Shown here in pieces: positions 27,246 to 35,932 of a DNA stretch of 64,000 bases. Positions within the stretch are counted from its first letter, which is position 1. Every line of letters begins with the position of its first letter. The DNA is from JALZOC01 sp031361295. GTDB taxonomy: Bacteria > Acidobacteriota > Vicinamibacteria > Vicinamibacterales > 2-12-FULL-66-21. A program made the position numbers and the translations under genes. The stretch covers positions 21,388-85,387 of the forward strand of contig JANMCN010000300.1 of the NCBI GenBank assembly GCA_031361295.1, given 5' to 3'. The notes below the pieces were generated by a model, which was not told where the DNA came from, did no database searches, and saw only the letters and a program-made list of their open reading frames with translations.

Positions 27246-27686
27246 GTGATGGAGGCTTACGCTCCCGGCGACCGGGTTCACATCGTCTCTCTTGGGGTGG
27301 GAATCGTCCGCGAAGTACGCAACGGCGGACGTTACCTGGTCGAAGTCAAGGGGCACGCTCTTGTCGTGACCACCGCGCAGCTCGAACGCGCGCGCGCGCG
27401 GCGTCCTGTGCGCGAAGAGACCGGTCGTCGCGACGCCGGCGAGCCAACCTCTGCGTCGATCGTCACCCTTGATCTGCACGGCCAGACCGCGGCCGACGCC
27501 GTCGAGACCCTCGACCGATTCCTCAACGACGCGCTGCTTGCCGGGGCCACCGGCGCGCGAATCATTCATGGACGGAGCGGCGGGAAGCTGAAGGCGGCGG
27601 TGCACGCGCGCCTGAAGCAGCTGCCATCGGTGCAGGCGTTTCGTCTCGATCCGCGCAATCCTGGAGTGACCGTCGTGCGGCTCTGA
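27246..27686 (+). CDS. Free-standing Smr-domain protein (MutS2 C-terminal module)
   Basis: The 146-residue protein pairs a small beta-barrel/KOW-like segment (PGDRVHIVSLGVGIVREVRN, about 7-50) with a Smr nuclease domain: LDLHGQTAADAV (75-86), and RIIHGRSGGKLKAAV where HGxGxGxL is expected. This equals the C-terminal portion of MutS2 without the ATPase. Smr domains nick DNA or cleave RNA on stalled ribosomes, and this one has HGRSGGKL in place of the usual GxG spacing. The start may be GTG 27246 or ATG 27249. Confidence 0.85.
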   Translation: MMEAYAPGDRVHIVSLGVGIVREVRNGGRYLVEVKGHALVVTTAQLERARARRPVREETGRRDAGEPTSASIVTLDLHGQTAADAVETLDRFLNDALLAGATGARIIHGRSGGKLKAAVHARLKQLPSVQAFRLDPRNPGVTVVRL

Positions 27687-27734
27687 CGCGACACCGATTG
27701 CCGCCCCGCCCGCCGCGAGCGCCGCCGCGGACGA

Positions 27735-27740
27735 TATACT
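27735..27740 (+). promoter_or_regulatory. -10 element TATACT of the beta-barrel gene
   Basis: TATACT lies 27 bases before ATG 27768. The short leader carries GAGGAACAAGG, so this is a conventional leadered promoter. Confidence 0.5.
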
Positions 27741-27767
27741 CGAAGCTTCCGGAATCGAGGAACAAGG

Positions 27768-28817
27768 ATGCAGAGACCCTGGATGGCCATCGTGCTGGCT
27801 GCCGCGCTGAACGGCGGCGCGGGCGCGCCGATCGCCGCGGCGCAGACGGTGACCGTGATAAATGCTCCCCCCGGCGCAGCCGTCGAAGTGGGGCTGAACG
27901 GAGCGACCGTCGCCACCGGCACGGCCGACCCTGCGGGAGCCGCGACCCTCAACGCCAAAATGAAGGACGCGATCGGCAAGACCGAGATTGACGCGAACGT
28001 GTTCGTCGATCTCTGCGAGAACAGGCGGCGCGTCCTGATCGTCGAGGTCGGCGCCACAAGCGCCGCCCCGGAGGCCGGGTGCGAGCGTCGGCAGATCAGC
28101 GGCCTCTATTGGGTACGCCCGGTCAATACGGTTGTCGTGAACCTTGCCGGGATCGTTCCGACGCTGCTCCTGATCAAAGGTTCTTACGGGATCCCCGCGC
28201 CGGGGGTGGACGGGACGACCGCCACGAGCGAGAGTCACCCGCGCGCATGGACCCAGGTGCCGAAGGGGCTGGTGCTGTCCGGGAGCGGAGGGCTCTCGAA
28301 GTTCAGCGACGCGGTCGGGGTCGCCTGCGGCAACCTGTCGCCGTGCACGGGCCACGATTCAGGCCTCGCCTCTTCCGCCGGGGCGGCCTACTGGATCACC
28401 CGGTTCTTCGGTGTGGACGCGATGTACGTCAAGCCGAAAACGGTGAAGGCGCAGGGCGGAGATGTCTTCACGTTCACGAGCACGCTCGACCCGGACGTCT
28501 GGAGTCTTGCCGGACTGGTCGGAGGGCCGGTGGGGCCGGTCCGGCTCTACGGCAAAGGCGGTCTCGATTATCACCAGGCGACGTCGACGACTGTGGAAAC
28601 CGTCAACAGTGCCAGCCAGACGCTCGCCTTCAGGACCAAAGGGTTCGGCTGGTTGTTCGGCGGCGGCGGGGAAGCGTGGCTGACCTCGCACGTCGCGCTC
28701 TTCGCCGAGCTGGATGTGGCGAGAATCAAGGGGGACGCTGAGGGGGGAGGAGAAGCGCTGACGGACGACCACCTGCGCCTGCTCACTGGCGGGGTCCGGA
28801 TTCACCTGGGCCGCTAG
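27768..28817 (+). CDS. Outer-membrane beta-barrel-type protein
   Basis: The 349-residue protein has a signal peptide (about 1-25, ending IAAAQ), an N-terminal carboxypeptidase-regulatory-like segment (VTVINAPPGAAVEVGLNGAT), and a C-terminal half of alternating strands (GLVLSGSGGLSKF, VRLYGKGGLDYHQ, GFGWLFGGGGEAWL, HVALFAELDVARI) ending in GGVRIHLGR. This is typical of small opacity-type barrels in the outer membrane. Ligand or role is not visible. It converges with an FKBP lipoprotein gene 11 bases away. Confidence 0.72.
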   Translation: MQRPWMAIVLAAALNGGAGAPIAAAQTVTVINAPPGAAVEVGLNGATVATGTADPAGAATLNAKMKDAIGKTEIDANVFVDLCENRRRVLIVEVGATSAAPEAGCERRQISGLYWVRPVNTVVVNLAGIVPTLLLIKGSYGIPAPGVDGTTATSESHPRAWTQVPKGLVLSGSGGLSKFSDAVGVACGNLSPCTGHDSGLASSAGAAYWITRFFGVDAMYVKPKTVKAQGGDVFTFTSTLDPDVWSLAGLVGGPVGPVRLYGKGGLDYHQATSTTVETVNSASQTLAFRTKGFGWLFGGGGEAWLTSHVALFAELDVARIKGDAEGGGEALTDDHLRLLTGGVRIHLGR

Positions 28818-28828
28818 GCGGCCCGCGA

Positions 28829-29275
28829 TCACCGCGCGTCGAGCAATTCGACTTCGAAGACGATCGTGGCGAACGGCGGGATCGGGCCCTTCCGCACGGC
28901 ACCGTATCCGAGGGACGACGGAATGACGATCCGCCGTACCCCGCCCACCTTCATCCCGGCGACGCCTCGTTCGATGCCGGCAATCACCTGCCCCGCGCCG
29001 AGGGTGAAGGTGAGCGCCGACCCGCCCACCGACGTCTCGAACTGCAGGCCCTTCTGCTCCGGTTTCCCGGAGTCGTACAGCCATCCCGTGTAATTGGCGG
29101 TGAGCGTCTTGCCGGATACGGCGTCGGCCCCGGTGCCCAGCTGCAAATCTTTCTGGCTGAAGGGCGCGCCGGTCTCCGGCGCCGTCGGCGACGGCCCGCA
29201 GCCGTTGAGGGCAACAGCGGACAGGGCCAGCGCGACGGCGGGCAGCATCAGGCGAAGCAGGCCGGTATAACGCAC
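28829..29275 (-). CDS. FKBP-type peptidyl-prolyl isomerase lipoprotein
   Basis: This 148-residue folding helper catalyses prolyl cis-trans isomerisation in the envelope. A lipobox VALNGC (C26) is followed by one FKBP domain: LTANYTGWLYDSGK, FTLGAGQVIAGIERGVAGMK, RRIVIPSSLGYG and ATIVFEVELLD. The key drug/proline pocket aromatic and Asp-type positions are mostly kept. GTG 29275 has no SD but TACAAT six bases upstream. A second FKBP lipoprotein is at 53598-54095. Confidence 0.92.
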   Translation of the reverse strand: MRYTGLLRLMLPAVALALSAVALNGCGPSPTAPETGAPFSQKDLQLGTGADAVSGKTLTANYTGWLYDSGKPEQKGLQFETSVGGSALTFTLGAGQVIAGIERGVAGMKVGGVRRIVIPSSLGYGAVRKGPIPPFATIVFEVELLDAR

Positions 29276-29281
29276 CGCCGC

Positions 29282-29287
29282 ATTGTA
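29282..29287 (-). promoter_or_regulatory. -10 element TACAAT, leaderless GTG at 29275
   Basis: On the minus strand TACAAT ends six bases before GTG 29275, with no Shine-Dalgarno sequence. Confidence 0.6.
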
Positions 29288-29315
29288 CAGGAGCGCACGG
29301 GTGGACGAAAGACGG

Positions 29316-30167
29316 CTACGCGCGCGACGCGGCGAGCGCGCCCGCCTTCATCTTCGCCATCACGGTTCCGAGCTGCTGCAGCTCCTCGCGGCTGAAGATG
29401 CCTCTCGCGGTCCGGAACATCTCTCCCTCTTCCTCCTGGATGTGATGCTCGATGTTCTCCTTGAGCACCTTGAATTTCGGCCCCCATTGCTCGTCGCTGC
29501 GCGCCAGGCCGTGGAGCTCCTTCACGAGCAGGTCTGCCACGTGATGCTCCTGGTAGCCTTCGAGGACGATGTCCTTGGCTTGCGGGTGGGACTGCAGCGC
29601 GGGATAGAGCACTTTCTCCTCGATCAATTCGTGTGCGTTCAGCTCGCGTGTGAGGGTGTGCAGCAGTTCCGTTCGCACCTTCACGCCCCGCGCGGTCGTC
29701 TCCTCACCCTGCTTCAGCAGGTCCTCCATCCGCCGATGATCGGTCTCGAGCAGCTCGATCGCATCCGTCCCGCCAGACCCCCAGGGCATCTTGTCGGCCA
29801 CCGCCGCCACGGCGCCTGCCACCAGGCCCCGCACCGCGGTGCCGATGGCCGTCTGTCCTGTCGGGGTGCGGCGGCTGGCTGTCTTGCGGGCCGCTGCGGT
29901 GTCGCGGCGCATCGCCGTGTTCGCCTTGGCCGCGCCTTTGGCGCGGCTGGTGCCGGCTCGCTTCTTCTTCGGCGTGCTCGCGCCGGCCCTCTTTGCCACC
30001 GGCCGCCCGGTCGAGGACCGTTTGGTGGGCGATCGCGTTCCCGAGGCTCGCTTGGCGGACGTTCGCGCGGCGGACGGCCGGGTCGCCCCGCGTTTCGCCT
30101 TTGCTCGTGCCGTCCTGCCTGCGGAAGGGCGCCCGGCCCGCTTCGTTCCCGATGATCGCTTCGCCAC
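29316..30167 (-). CDS. Hemerythrin-domain protein with histone-like basic N-terminus
   Basis: The 283 residues split in two. Residues 1-115 are Lys/Ala/Arg/Thr-rich with AKRASGTR- and KKKRAGTSRAKG-type repeats, like AlgP or histone H1-type tails that bind DNA. Residues about 140-275 form a four-helix hemerythrin: ELLETDHRRMEDLL, LNAHELIEEKVLYPAL, EGYQEHHVADLLV and IEHHIQEEEGEMF supply the H/HxxxE/H/HxxxD-like di-iron ligands. GTG 30167 is set by AGGAGG five to seven bases upstream. A di-iron sensor or oxygen store tied to the nucleoid is plausible inference. Confidence 0.85.
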   Translation of the reverse strand: MAKRSSGTKRAGRPSAGRTARAKAKRGATRPSAARTSAKRASGTRSPTKRSSTGRPVAKRAGASTPKKKRAGTSRAKGAAKANTAMRRDTAAARKTASRRTPTGQTAIGTAVRGLVAGAVAAVADKMPWGSGGTDAIELLETDHRRMEDLLKQGEETTARGVKVRTELLHTLTRELNAHELIEEKVLYPALQSHPQAKDIVLEGYQEHHVADLLVKELHGLARSDEQWGPKFKVLKENIEHHIQEEEGEMFRTARGIFSREELQQLGTVMAKMKAGALAASRA

Positions 30168-30312
30168 GTCTCCTCCTGTATCGATTCCTGCCGTTCCTCC
30201 GTGAACCGGAGGTCGGCTCACTCCACCATGCAAGAGCGCCACCATCGCTGGCATCCGGCGCGTTCTCTGAACCCGTTCACCCGTGGGATCATGTCGTGGC
30301 GCGTCCGGGGGG

Positions 30313-30482
30313 TATAATCCGGCCTCCGCCGGACAGGTCAGACGCGGAAAGGCTTGCGCGTCGGCGCGCGTAACCTGACCGTCTGCCCGGTGGACTTCGC
30401 GCTGCTCTGGCGTCCCGGACAAAGAACCGGGCGTCGGACCGGCAGTCGGCATGAGGGTGGCGGGTGGAGACGTTCAGCAGTC
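30313..30482 (+). promoter_or_regulatory. TATAAT promoter and long structured leader of the PQQ dehydrogenase gene
   Basis: A consensus -10 TATAAT (30313-30318) lies 165 bases before ATG 30483. The leader contains GGTCAG, later complemented by CTGACC, and CAGACG, later complemented by CGTCTG. These two pairings overlap and exclude each other. A CCCGG/CCGGG hairpin follows. The rest of 30168-30482 holds no gene I can support. Confidence 0.4.
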
Positions 30483-32456
30483 ATGCGCATGAGATCACTC
30501 GGAATGGGACCGCTGGCCATCGCGATTCTCGCATCCACGGCGTCGATCGCGCACGCCCAGACGACCGAGGCCGGCCGCAAAGTCTTCGAGAGCCGCTGCG
30601 GGCGCTGCCACGGGGGGGACGGCAACGGCGGTGAGATGGGGCCGGCGATTCGGGAGCGTCTCACGACCCGCGACGACGAGCAGCTGACGAAACTGATCCA
30701 CGAGGGAATCCCGGCGAAAGGGATGCCGCCGAGCGACCTCGCCGACCCCGACTCCGTCGCGCTCGTCACTTTTCTGCGCTCGATCGAGCGCCGCCCGGAC
30801 GCCGTGCCGGTGGTCCGGCTGCAGGTGCAGACCACCGCGGGCGCGACCCTCGACGGGCAGCTCATGGCCGAGGGATTCGATGACCTGCAGCTGATGACGG
30901 ACGACAAGCGGCTGCATCTGCTGCGCCGCGCCGGCGACCGGATGCGCGAGGTGTCGTCCGGGTCGGACTGGCCCGGCTACAACGGAGAGCCCGGCGGCAA
31001 CCGGTATACCCGGCTGACGCAGATCGACAAGAACAACGTGACGCGGCTGGCCCCGCGGTGGATGTTCACCATTCCGGGCGCCGGCCAGTCGCAGACCACT
31101 CCCGTGGTCGTGGGCGGCATCATGTATGTCGCCAATCCGAACGAGTGCTTTGCGCTCGACGCGGGGAGCGGGCGGAAAATCTGGCAGTACCGCCGACCGC
31201 GCACCGCGGGCGCGACGAGCGGGCACGCCAATCGCGGCGTCGCCGTCGCCGGCAATCGGGTCTTCATGGAAACCGACGACGCACACGTGATCGCGCTCGA
31301 CCGGCAGACCGGCGGGCTCCTCTGGGATGCCGAGCTGGCGGACTGGAAGCAGAACTACTCCGCCTCGTCGGCTCCGCTCACCGCGGGCCATCTCGTGATT
31401 GCCGGGGTCACGGGCGGCGAGCACGGCGCGAACGGGTTCGTCTCGGCGCATGACCAGGAGACCGGCAAGGAGGTGTGGCGCTTCTGGACCGTGCCCAAGC
31501 CGGGGCAGCCTGGTTCGGAGACGTGGGTCGGCAAGGACATCGACCACGGCGGGGCGCCGACCTGGTTCACGGGCAGCTACGATCCGGAGCTCGACCTCGT
31601 CTATTGGCCGGTGGGCAACCCGAGCCGCGAGTACAACGGCGATCTGCGCAAAGGGGACAACCTGTACTCGGCGAGCCTTTTGGCGCTCGACCGCAAGACC
31701 GGCGCCCTGAAATGGCACTATCAGTTCACGCCCCACGACCTGTGGGACTGGGACGCGACGCAGACGTCCGTGCTGGTGGACGCCGTCTGGCAGGGCCGGC
31801 CGCGCCAGCTGCTGCTGCACGCGAGCCGCAACGGGTTCTTCTACGTGTTCGATCGGCGGGACGGCACGCTGCTGCTGGCGAAGCCGTTCGTGAAGAACCT
31901 CACGTGGGCCAGTGGAATCGGACCGGACGGTCGGCCGATCAAGCTCCCGAATCAGGAGCCGACGGCCGCGGGCACGAAGGTGTGCCCGTCGCAGGACGGC
32001 GCCACGAACTGGTTCTCGCCGTCGTTCAATCCCGCCACCGGCCTGTACTACGTCCAGACGTTCGAGAAATGCAGCATTTACACGAAGAGCGACGAGGCAA
32101 CGTGGGAGAGCGGGAAGTCGTACCTCGGAGGATCGCAGCGGACCGCGGCAGACCCCAAACCGGAACGAATCCTCAAGGCCATCGACATCCGGACCGGTGC
32201 CATCAAATGGGAGCTGCCGCAACCGGGCCCCGCGAATTCCTGGGGGGGCACGCTCAGCACGGCGAGCGGTCTCGTCATCTTTGGCGAAGAGGGCGGCGCC
32301 CTGATGGCCGCAGATGCCGCGACCGGCAAGCCGTTGTGGAGCTTCCAGACCAATCAAGCCTGGAAAGCGTCGCCGATGACGTATACGTTCGACGGCAAGC
32401 AGTACATTGCCGTGGCTGCCGGCGTGAACATCATCGCGTTCGCAGTCGAGGACTGA
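30483..32456 (+). CDS. PQQ-dependent dehydrogenase-type quinoprotein with N-terminal cytochrome c
   Basis: This is a periplasmic alcohol or sugar oxidase-type protein (657 residues). A signal peptide (about 1-25, ending SIAHAQ) leads to a cytochrome c domain with haem motif C39-G-R-C42-H43 and an axial methionine region GGEMGPAI/KGMPP. From about residue 160 an eight-bladed propeller begins (SDWPGYNGEPGGNRYTRLTQ). It keeps HDLWDWD, the segment holding the catalytic Asp in PQQ alcohol dehydrogenases. The paired-cysteine disulfide of methanol dehydrogenase is absent (only PNECFALD). Acidobacterial members include quinoproteins suspected to lack PQQ, and this could be one. A hexuronate-type MFS gene follows. 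Confidence 0.85.
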   Translation: MRMRSLGMGPLAIAILASTASIAHAQTTEAGRKVFESRCGRCHGGDGNGGEMGPAIRERLTTRDDEQLTKLIHEGIPAKGMPPSDLADPDSVALVTFLRSIERRPDAVPVVRLQVQTTAGATLDGQLMAEGFDDLQLMTDDKRLHLLRRAGDRMREVSSGSDWPGYNGEPGGNRYTRLTQIDKNNVTRLAPRWMFTIPGAGQSQTTPVVVGGIMYVANPNECFALDAGSGRKIWQYRRPRTAGATSGHANRGVAVAGNRVFMETDDAHVIALDRQTGGLLWDAELADWKQNYSASSAPLTAGHLVIAGVTGGEHGANGFVSAHDQETGKEVWRFWTVPKPGQPGSETWVGKDIDHGGAPTWFTGSYDPELDLVYWPVGNPSREYNGDLRKGDNLYSASLLALDRKTGALKWHYQFTPHDLWDWDATQTSVLVDAVWQGRPRQLLLHASRNGFFYVFDRRDGTLLLAKPFVKNLTWASGIGPDGRPIKLPNQEPTAAGTKVCPSQDGATNWFSPSFNPATGLYYVQTFEKCSIYTKSDEATWESGKSYLGGSQRTAADPKPERILKAIDIRTGAIKWELPQPGPANSWGGTLSTASGLVIFGEEGGALMAADAATGKPLWSFQTNQAWKASPMTYTFDGKQYIAVAAGVNIIAFAVED

Positions 32457-32501
32457 GCCACATCCGGGTGTGAGGCTCGCGTAGCCTAGGAGCTTCTCGT
32501 C

Positions 32502-33782
32502 ATGCAACTGAACGACGCGGCGGGCACGGTCGAGAGCCCGCAGCCCTTCCACGCCGTCTTTGCGAGGCGGTCGCTCGTCATCCTGGTCGCGCTGCTCCTG
32601 GGCGAGACGACCATCAATTTCATCGATCGGCAGGTCGTGTCGGTGCTCGCGCCGACGCTCCGCGCGGAGTTCCATCTCAGCAACGGCCAGTACGCGATGA
32701 TCCTGAACGCATTCATGGCGACCTACGCCGTGAGCTACGCGTTTGCCGGATGGGGGCTCGATCGGCTCGGAGTCGGCCGCGGGTTGACGCTCGCGGTCGG
32801 GTGGTGGTCGCTCGCCGGCATGTCCACCGCCCTGGCGGCCGGACCCGTCAGCCTCGGATTTTTCAGGAGCGCACTGGCGCTGGGGGAGGGCGGCGGATGG
32901 CCGGCGTTCGCGAAAGCGATTGCCACGTGGGTGCCCCCTCAGGCGCGCACGCTCGCGATAGGCGTCTGCAACAGCGGCTCGAGCCTTGGCGCCATGATCG
33001 CGCCGCCGCTCGTCGCCTGGATCACCATCCGCGCCGGCTGGCGGTACGCGTTCGTGTGCACAGGGGCGCTCGGGTTGATCTGGGTCGCCGCGTTCCAGGT
33101 CTTTCGACACTTCCACCCCGAGATGGAGGTCGCGGAACGCGCGGCGCAGGGCGCGGGCGACAAGGTCCGGTGGGCGGATCTGCTGCAGTATCGCCAGACG
33201 TGGGCCCCCTTCGTCTGCCGGTTTCTCGCCGACCCGCTCTGGTATTTCTACGTGTTCTGGATCCCCGAATTCCTCACGCGCGAACGCGGGTTGAACCTCG
33301 CCGCGATCGGCGCAGTCGCCTGGATCCCGTTTCTCGTCGCCGACCTGTCGAACCTCGTGGGCGGGTACGTCTCGCTGCGCCTGCAGCGCGCGGGCTGGAC
33401 GGTGAACCGCACGCGGAAAACCATGATGGTGATGGCGACCGTCCTGTCGCCGGTCGGCATTCTCGCAGTCTTCGTGCAGTCCCTGTTCTGGACGATCGGC
33501 TTGATCTCGATCGCGATCTTCTTCTGGATGTGGTGGTCGATTGCGGTGCACAGCCTGCCTGGAGATTATTTCCCGCCGCGCGCGGTGGGTTCGGTCTACG
33601 GCATCGCGGGGACCGGTTCGACGGTGGGCTCCGTAATCAGCACGTGGGCCGTGGGACGCACGCTCGACGTCACCCACAGCTATGCGCCGGTCTTCATCGG
33701 GATCGGCCTGCTGATGCCGATTGCCCTCGTCGCCGGATTTGCGCTCATGAAGCGGGTTGAACCCGTGGAGGGACTGGCCTGA
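32502..33782 (+). CDS. MFS transporter, hexuronate/sugar-acid (ExuT-like) type
   Basis: This 426-residue inner-membrane protein has 12 predicted helices. The N-terminal INFIDRQVVSVLAPTLRAEF, WGLDRLGVGRGL between helices 2 and 3, GEGGGWPAFAKAIATWVP and the VCNSGSSLGAMIAPPLVAWI segment are those of the anion:cation symporter branch that imports hexuronates and aldonates. TAGGAG lies eight bases before ATG 32502. It lies between a quinoprotein dehydrogenase and a mutarotase-fold protein and overlaps the latter's start, so it probably imports a sugar acid or its precursor. Confidence 0.88.
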   Translation: MQLNDAAGTVESPQPFHAVFARRSLVILVALLLGETTINFIDRQVVSVLAPTLRAEFHLSNGQYAMILNAFMATYAVSYAFAGWGLDRLGVGRGLTLAVGWWSLAGMSTALAAGPVSLGFFRSALALGEGGGWPAFAKAIATWVPPQARTLAIGVCNSGSSLGAMIAPPLVAWITIRAGWRYAFVCTGALGLIWVAAFQVFRHFHPEMEVAERAAQGAGDKVRWADLLQYRQTWAPFVCRFLADPLWYFYVFWIPEFLTRERGLNLAAIGAVAWIPFLVADLSNLVGGYVSLRLQRAGWTVNRTRKTMMVMATVLSPVGILAVFVQSLFWTIGLISIAIFFWMWWSIAVHSLPGDYFPPRAVGSVYGIAGTGSTVGSVISTWAVGRTLDVTHSYAPVFIGIGLLMPIALVAGFALMKRVEPVEGLA

Positions 33783-34732
33783 TGCGACTCCAGCTGCTCG
33801 TGGCGATCGCGGTCCTGCAGGTGGCCGCCCCTTCTGCGCCTCAGGCGACGATTGCGGCGGGCCCGAGCCGCGCGACGCTGTATCTGCCCGACGCGCAAAC
33901 CGGGTACTACCGCGGCACACGATTCGACTGGTCCGGCGCCATCGCCAGCCTCGAGTGGCAGCGGCATAGCTATTTCGGCCAGTGGTTCGAGAAGTACGAT
34001 CCCAGGCTCCATGACGCGATTACGGGACCGGTCGAGGAGTTTTCGAGTGTCGGGTACGACCAGGCACGGACCGGCGGCAGCTTCGTGCGGATCGGAGTGG
34101 GCGCCGTTCGGAAACCTGACGAACCGGCCTACCGGCAGTTCGGGATGTACGACATCACCGATCCGGGCACGTGGACGATCAACCGCGGGCCCTCCGGTGT
34201 CGAGTTCGTTCACGAGCTGCGCGACACGGGAGGCTACGCCTACGTCTATCGCAAGGACGTCCGCCTGTCCGGGAATACGCTCATCCTCGAGCACCACCTG
34301 AAGAATACCGGCGTCAAGCCGATCTCGACGAGCGTGTACGAGCACAACTTCTACATGCTCGACAGGCAGCCGACCGGCCCCGACTACGTCGTCCGATTCC
34401 CGTTCGACACGCGCGCGGTGCGGCCGCTCAATGGCCTCGCGGAAGCCCGCGGCCGGGAGGTGGTCTTCCTGAAGCCGTTCGAGCCGAAGCAGACAATCTT
34501 CACCGAGCTCGAAGGGTTTGGCACGGGAGCCGGCGATTACGACATCCGCGTCGAGAATCACAAGACCGGCGCGGGGGTGCGCCAGACCGCCGACCGGCCC
34601 CTCGCCAGGCTCGTGCTCTGGTCGGCCGCGACGACCGTGTGCCCGGAGGCGTTCATCGATGTCAAGGTCGAACCCGGGGCCGAGTCGTCGTGGCGCATCA
34701 CGTACGAATTTTACGAGGCGGACAGGAAGTAG
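33782..34732 (+). CDS. Secreted galactose-mutarotase-fold protein
   Basis: The 316-residue protein starts with a signal peptide (about 1-22) and continues as a beta-rich mutarotase (aldose 1-epimerase superfamily) fold: YRGTRFDWSGAIASLEW, GGSFVRIGVGAVRKPD, LEHHLKNTGVKPISTSVYEH with NFYMLD, and CPEAFIDVKVEPGAESSW. The histidine in VYEHNF may be the catalytic acid. The fold is also used by non-enzymatic sugar binders. Start and upstream stop overlap as TGATG (33780-33784), so it is translationally coupled to the MFS transporter. Confidence 0.78.
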   Translation: MRLQLLVAIAVLQVAAPSAPQATIAAGPSRATLYLPDAQTGYYRGTRFDWSGAIASLEWQRHSYFGQWFEKYDPRLHDAITGPVEEFSSVGYDQARTGGSFVRIGVGAVRKPDEPAYRQFGMYDITDPGTWTINRGPSGVEFVHELRDTGGYAYVYRKDVRLSGNTLILEHHLKNTGVKPISTSVYEHNFYMLDRQPTGPDYVVRFPFDTRAVRPLNGLAEARGREVVFLKPFEPKQTIFTELEGFGTGAGDYDIRVENHKTGAGVRQTADRPLARLVLWSAATTVCPEAFIDVKVEPGAESSWRITYEFYEADRK

Positions 34733-34751
34733 CAACCTCGCCGGTGGCCGT

Positions 34752-35882
34752 TCAGCGCATGAAGCCGCCCATGGGCATCCCGGAATACCCTGTCATCTCG
34801 AGATACCCGCGCCCCTTCACCGGGCGCCCGCGCACCTGACCGGTCACGTCGATGGCTCCCTCCCAGTAGGTCACGCCGGTTGAGTGCTCGGTATGCAGCT
34901 CCTGATCATCGAGCGCGGCCGCGACGGTCAGATCGATGGCCGGGCGCGGCAGGCTGACGGTCCAGCCCACCGGGTAGCGTGAGCCGCTCACCGATGACCG
35001 CCACACACGGCCCGGCTGCAGGCGAAAGCCGCTCTCGAGCGTGATCGCCGTCGTCGTGCCGTCGGGCTCTACGAGCGTCCCGCTCGAGTGCGGATCGATG
35101 GACCCGTCAGCCCGACGGAGCTGAAAAATCATCAGGTCGCGCCCGTCGTCCAGCTGGATCGAAAACCAGTCCCATCCGACCTGCTCGGGCTCGAGAAAGC
35201 TCGTCCCGAACTCGTGATCCATCCAGCTCAGACCCGTGACGTCGAGCGCGCGCCCGGCCAGACTGATCGTGCCGAGGGTCGGCATCCGTGTCAGCGAGTA
35301 GTAGTGCGAGGCGTTGCCGGGGGCTGTCCCCTTGCGGCTGTAGCCATGGTCGCCATGCAGCGCGGGGGGACGATCCTGCACGAGGTGCAGGTCGATCGCG
35401 AACGCCGGTGTCCGAGCCTGCAGGTGATGCACGCCCCCCGGGTCGATCGTGGCCTCCCAGTCTTCGTTCCACACCCGGTATCGGTCCGTCGCCGCGCCCG
35501 CCCATCCGGGGCCGGCCCGATTCATCCGCTCGGTGAATTGATAGCGGCGACCGTTCACGTCCGACAGCGCGAGGTGCGTCATGTAGAGATCGCGAACCGC
35601 CCAGCGTGAGGGATTGGCGGGGGAGGGGTCCACGCCAATGCGGAAAAATGTCAGCTGGTAGCCGAAGCGCCCACCTCCCGCGGCATCGAGATTGCCGGTG
35701 TAGTACCACCACTCGAGCTTGTACGCGGGATGGCTCGCGTGGTCGGCAGGCAGTGCAATCGGTCGCCCGACGGCCGCCTCTTTCCAGGCGCCTTCGCGGG
35801 CCCCCGCAGCCGCGGCGGCGAGGCACAGTCCGGCGAGCGCGGGCACGACAATGCGGCGGGAGTACGGGGAGCGCGGCGTCAT
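34752..35882 (-). CDS. AttH/CrtC-like lipocalin-fold secreted protein
   Basis: The 376-residue protein has a signal peptide (about 8-30, VPALAGLCLAAAAAGAREG) and the two-lipocalin AttH fold related to carotenoid hydratase CrtC: HPAYKLEWWYYTGNLDA, GYQLTFFRIGV, YMTHLALSDVNGRRYQF, HYYSLTRMPTLGTI, GLSWMDHEFGTSFLEP and GWDWFSIQLDDGRDLM. It is often encoded next to ABC exporters or sugar genes. The exact ligand is unknown. ATG 35882 has no SD, but TACAAT lies five bases upstream, so I prefer it to upstream in-frame starts, which read as non-protein. Confidence 0.88.
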   Translation of the reverse strand: MTPRSPYSRRIVVPALAGLCLAAAAAGAREGAWKEAAVGRPIALPADHASHPAYKLEWWYYTGNLDAAGGGRFGYQLTFFRIGVDPSPANPSRWAVRDLYMTHLALSDVNGRRYQFTERMNRAGPGWAGAATDRYRVWNEDWEATIDPGGVHHLQARTPAFAIDLHLVQDRPPALHGDHGYSRKGTAPGNASHYYSLTRMPTLGTISLAGRALDVTGLSWMDHEFGTSFLEPEQVGWDWFSIQLDDGRDLMIFQLRRADGSIDPHSSGTLVEPDGTTTAITLESGFRLQPGRVWRSSVSGSRYPVGWTVSLPRPAIDLTVAAALDDQELHTEHSTGVTYWEGAIDVTGQVRGRPVKGRGYLEMTGYSGMPMGGFMR

Positions 35883-35887
35883 ACCGC

Positions 35888-35893
35888 ATTGTA
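35888..35893 (-). promoter_or_regulatory. -10 element TACAAT, leaderless ATG at 35882
   Basis: On the minus strand TACAAT ends five bases before ATG 35882, with no Shine-Dalgarno sequence. Confidence 0.55.
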
Positions 35894-35932
35894 GCGGGCC
35901 GGACCCGGCGCTCGGTTGGGTCCGACCTGCGG

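Noticed and set aside
30495..33920. 1,141-codon minus-strand frame opposite the PQQ dehydrogenase and MFS genes
   Set aside because: Both plus-strand genes show complete family motifs, and the antisense product is a low-complexity charged string.
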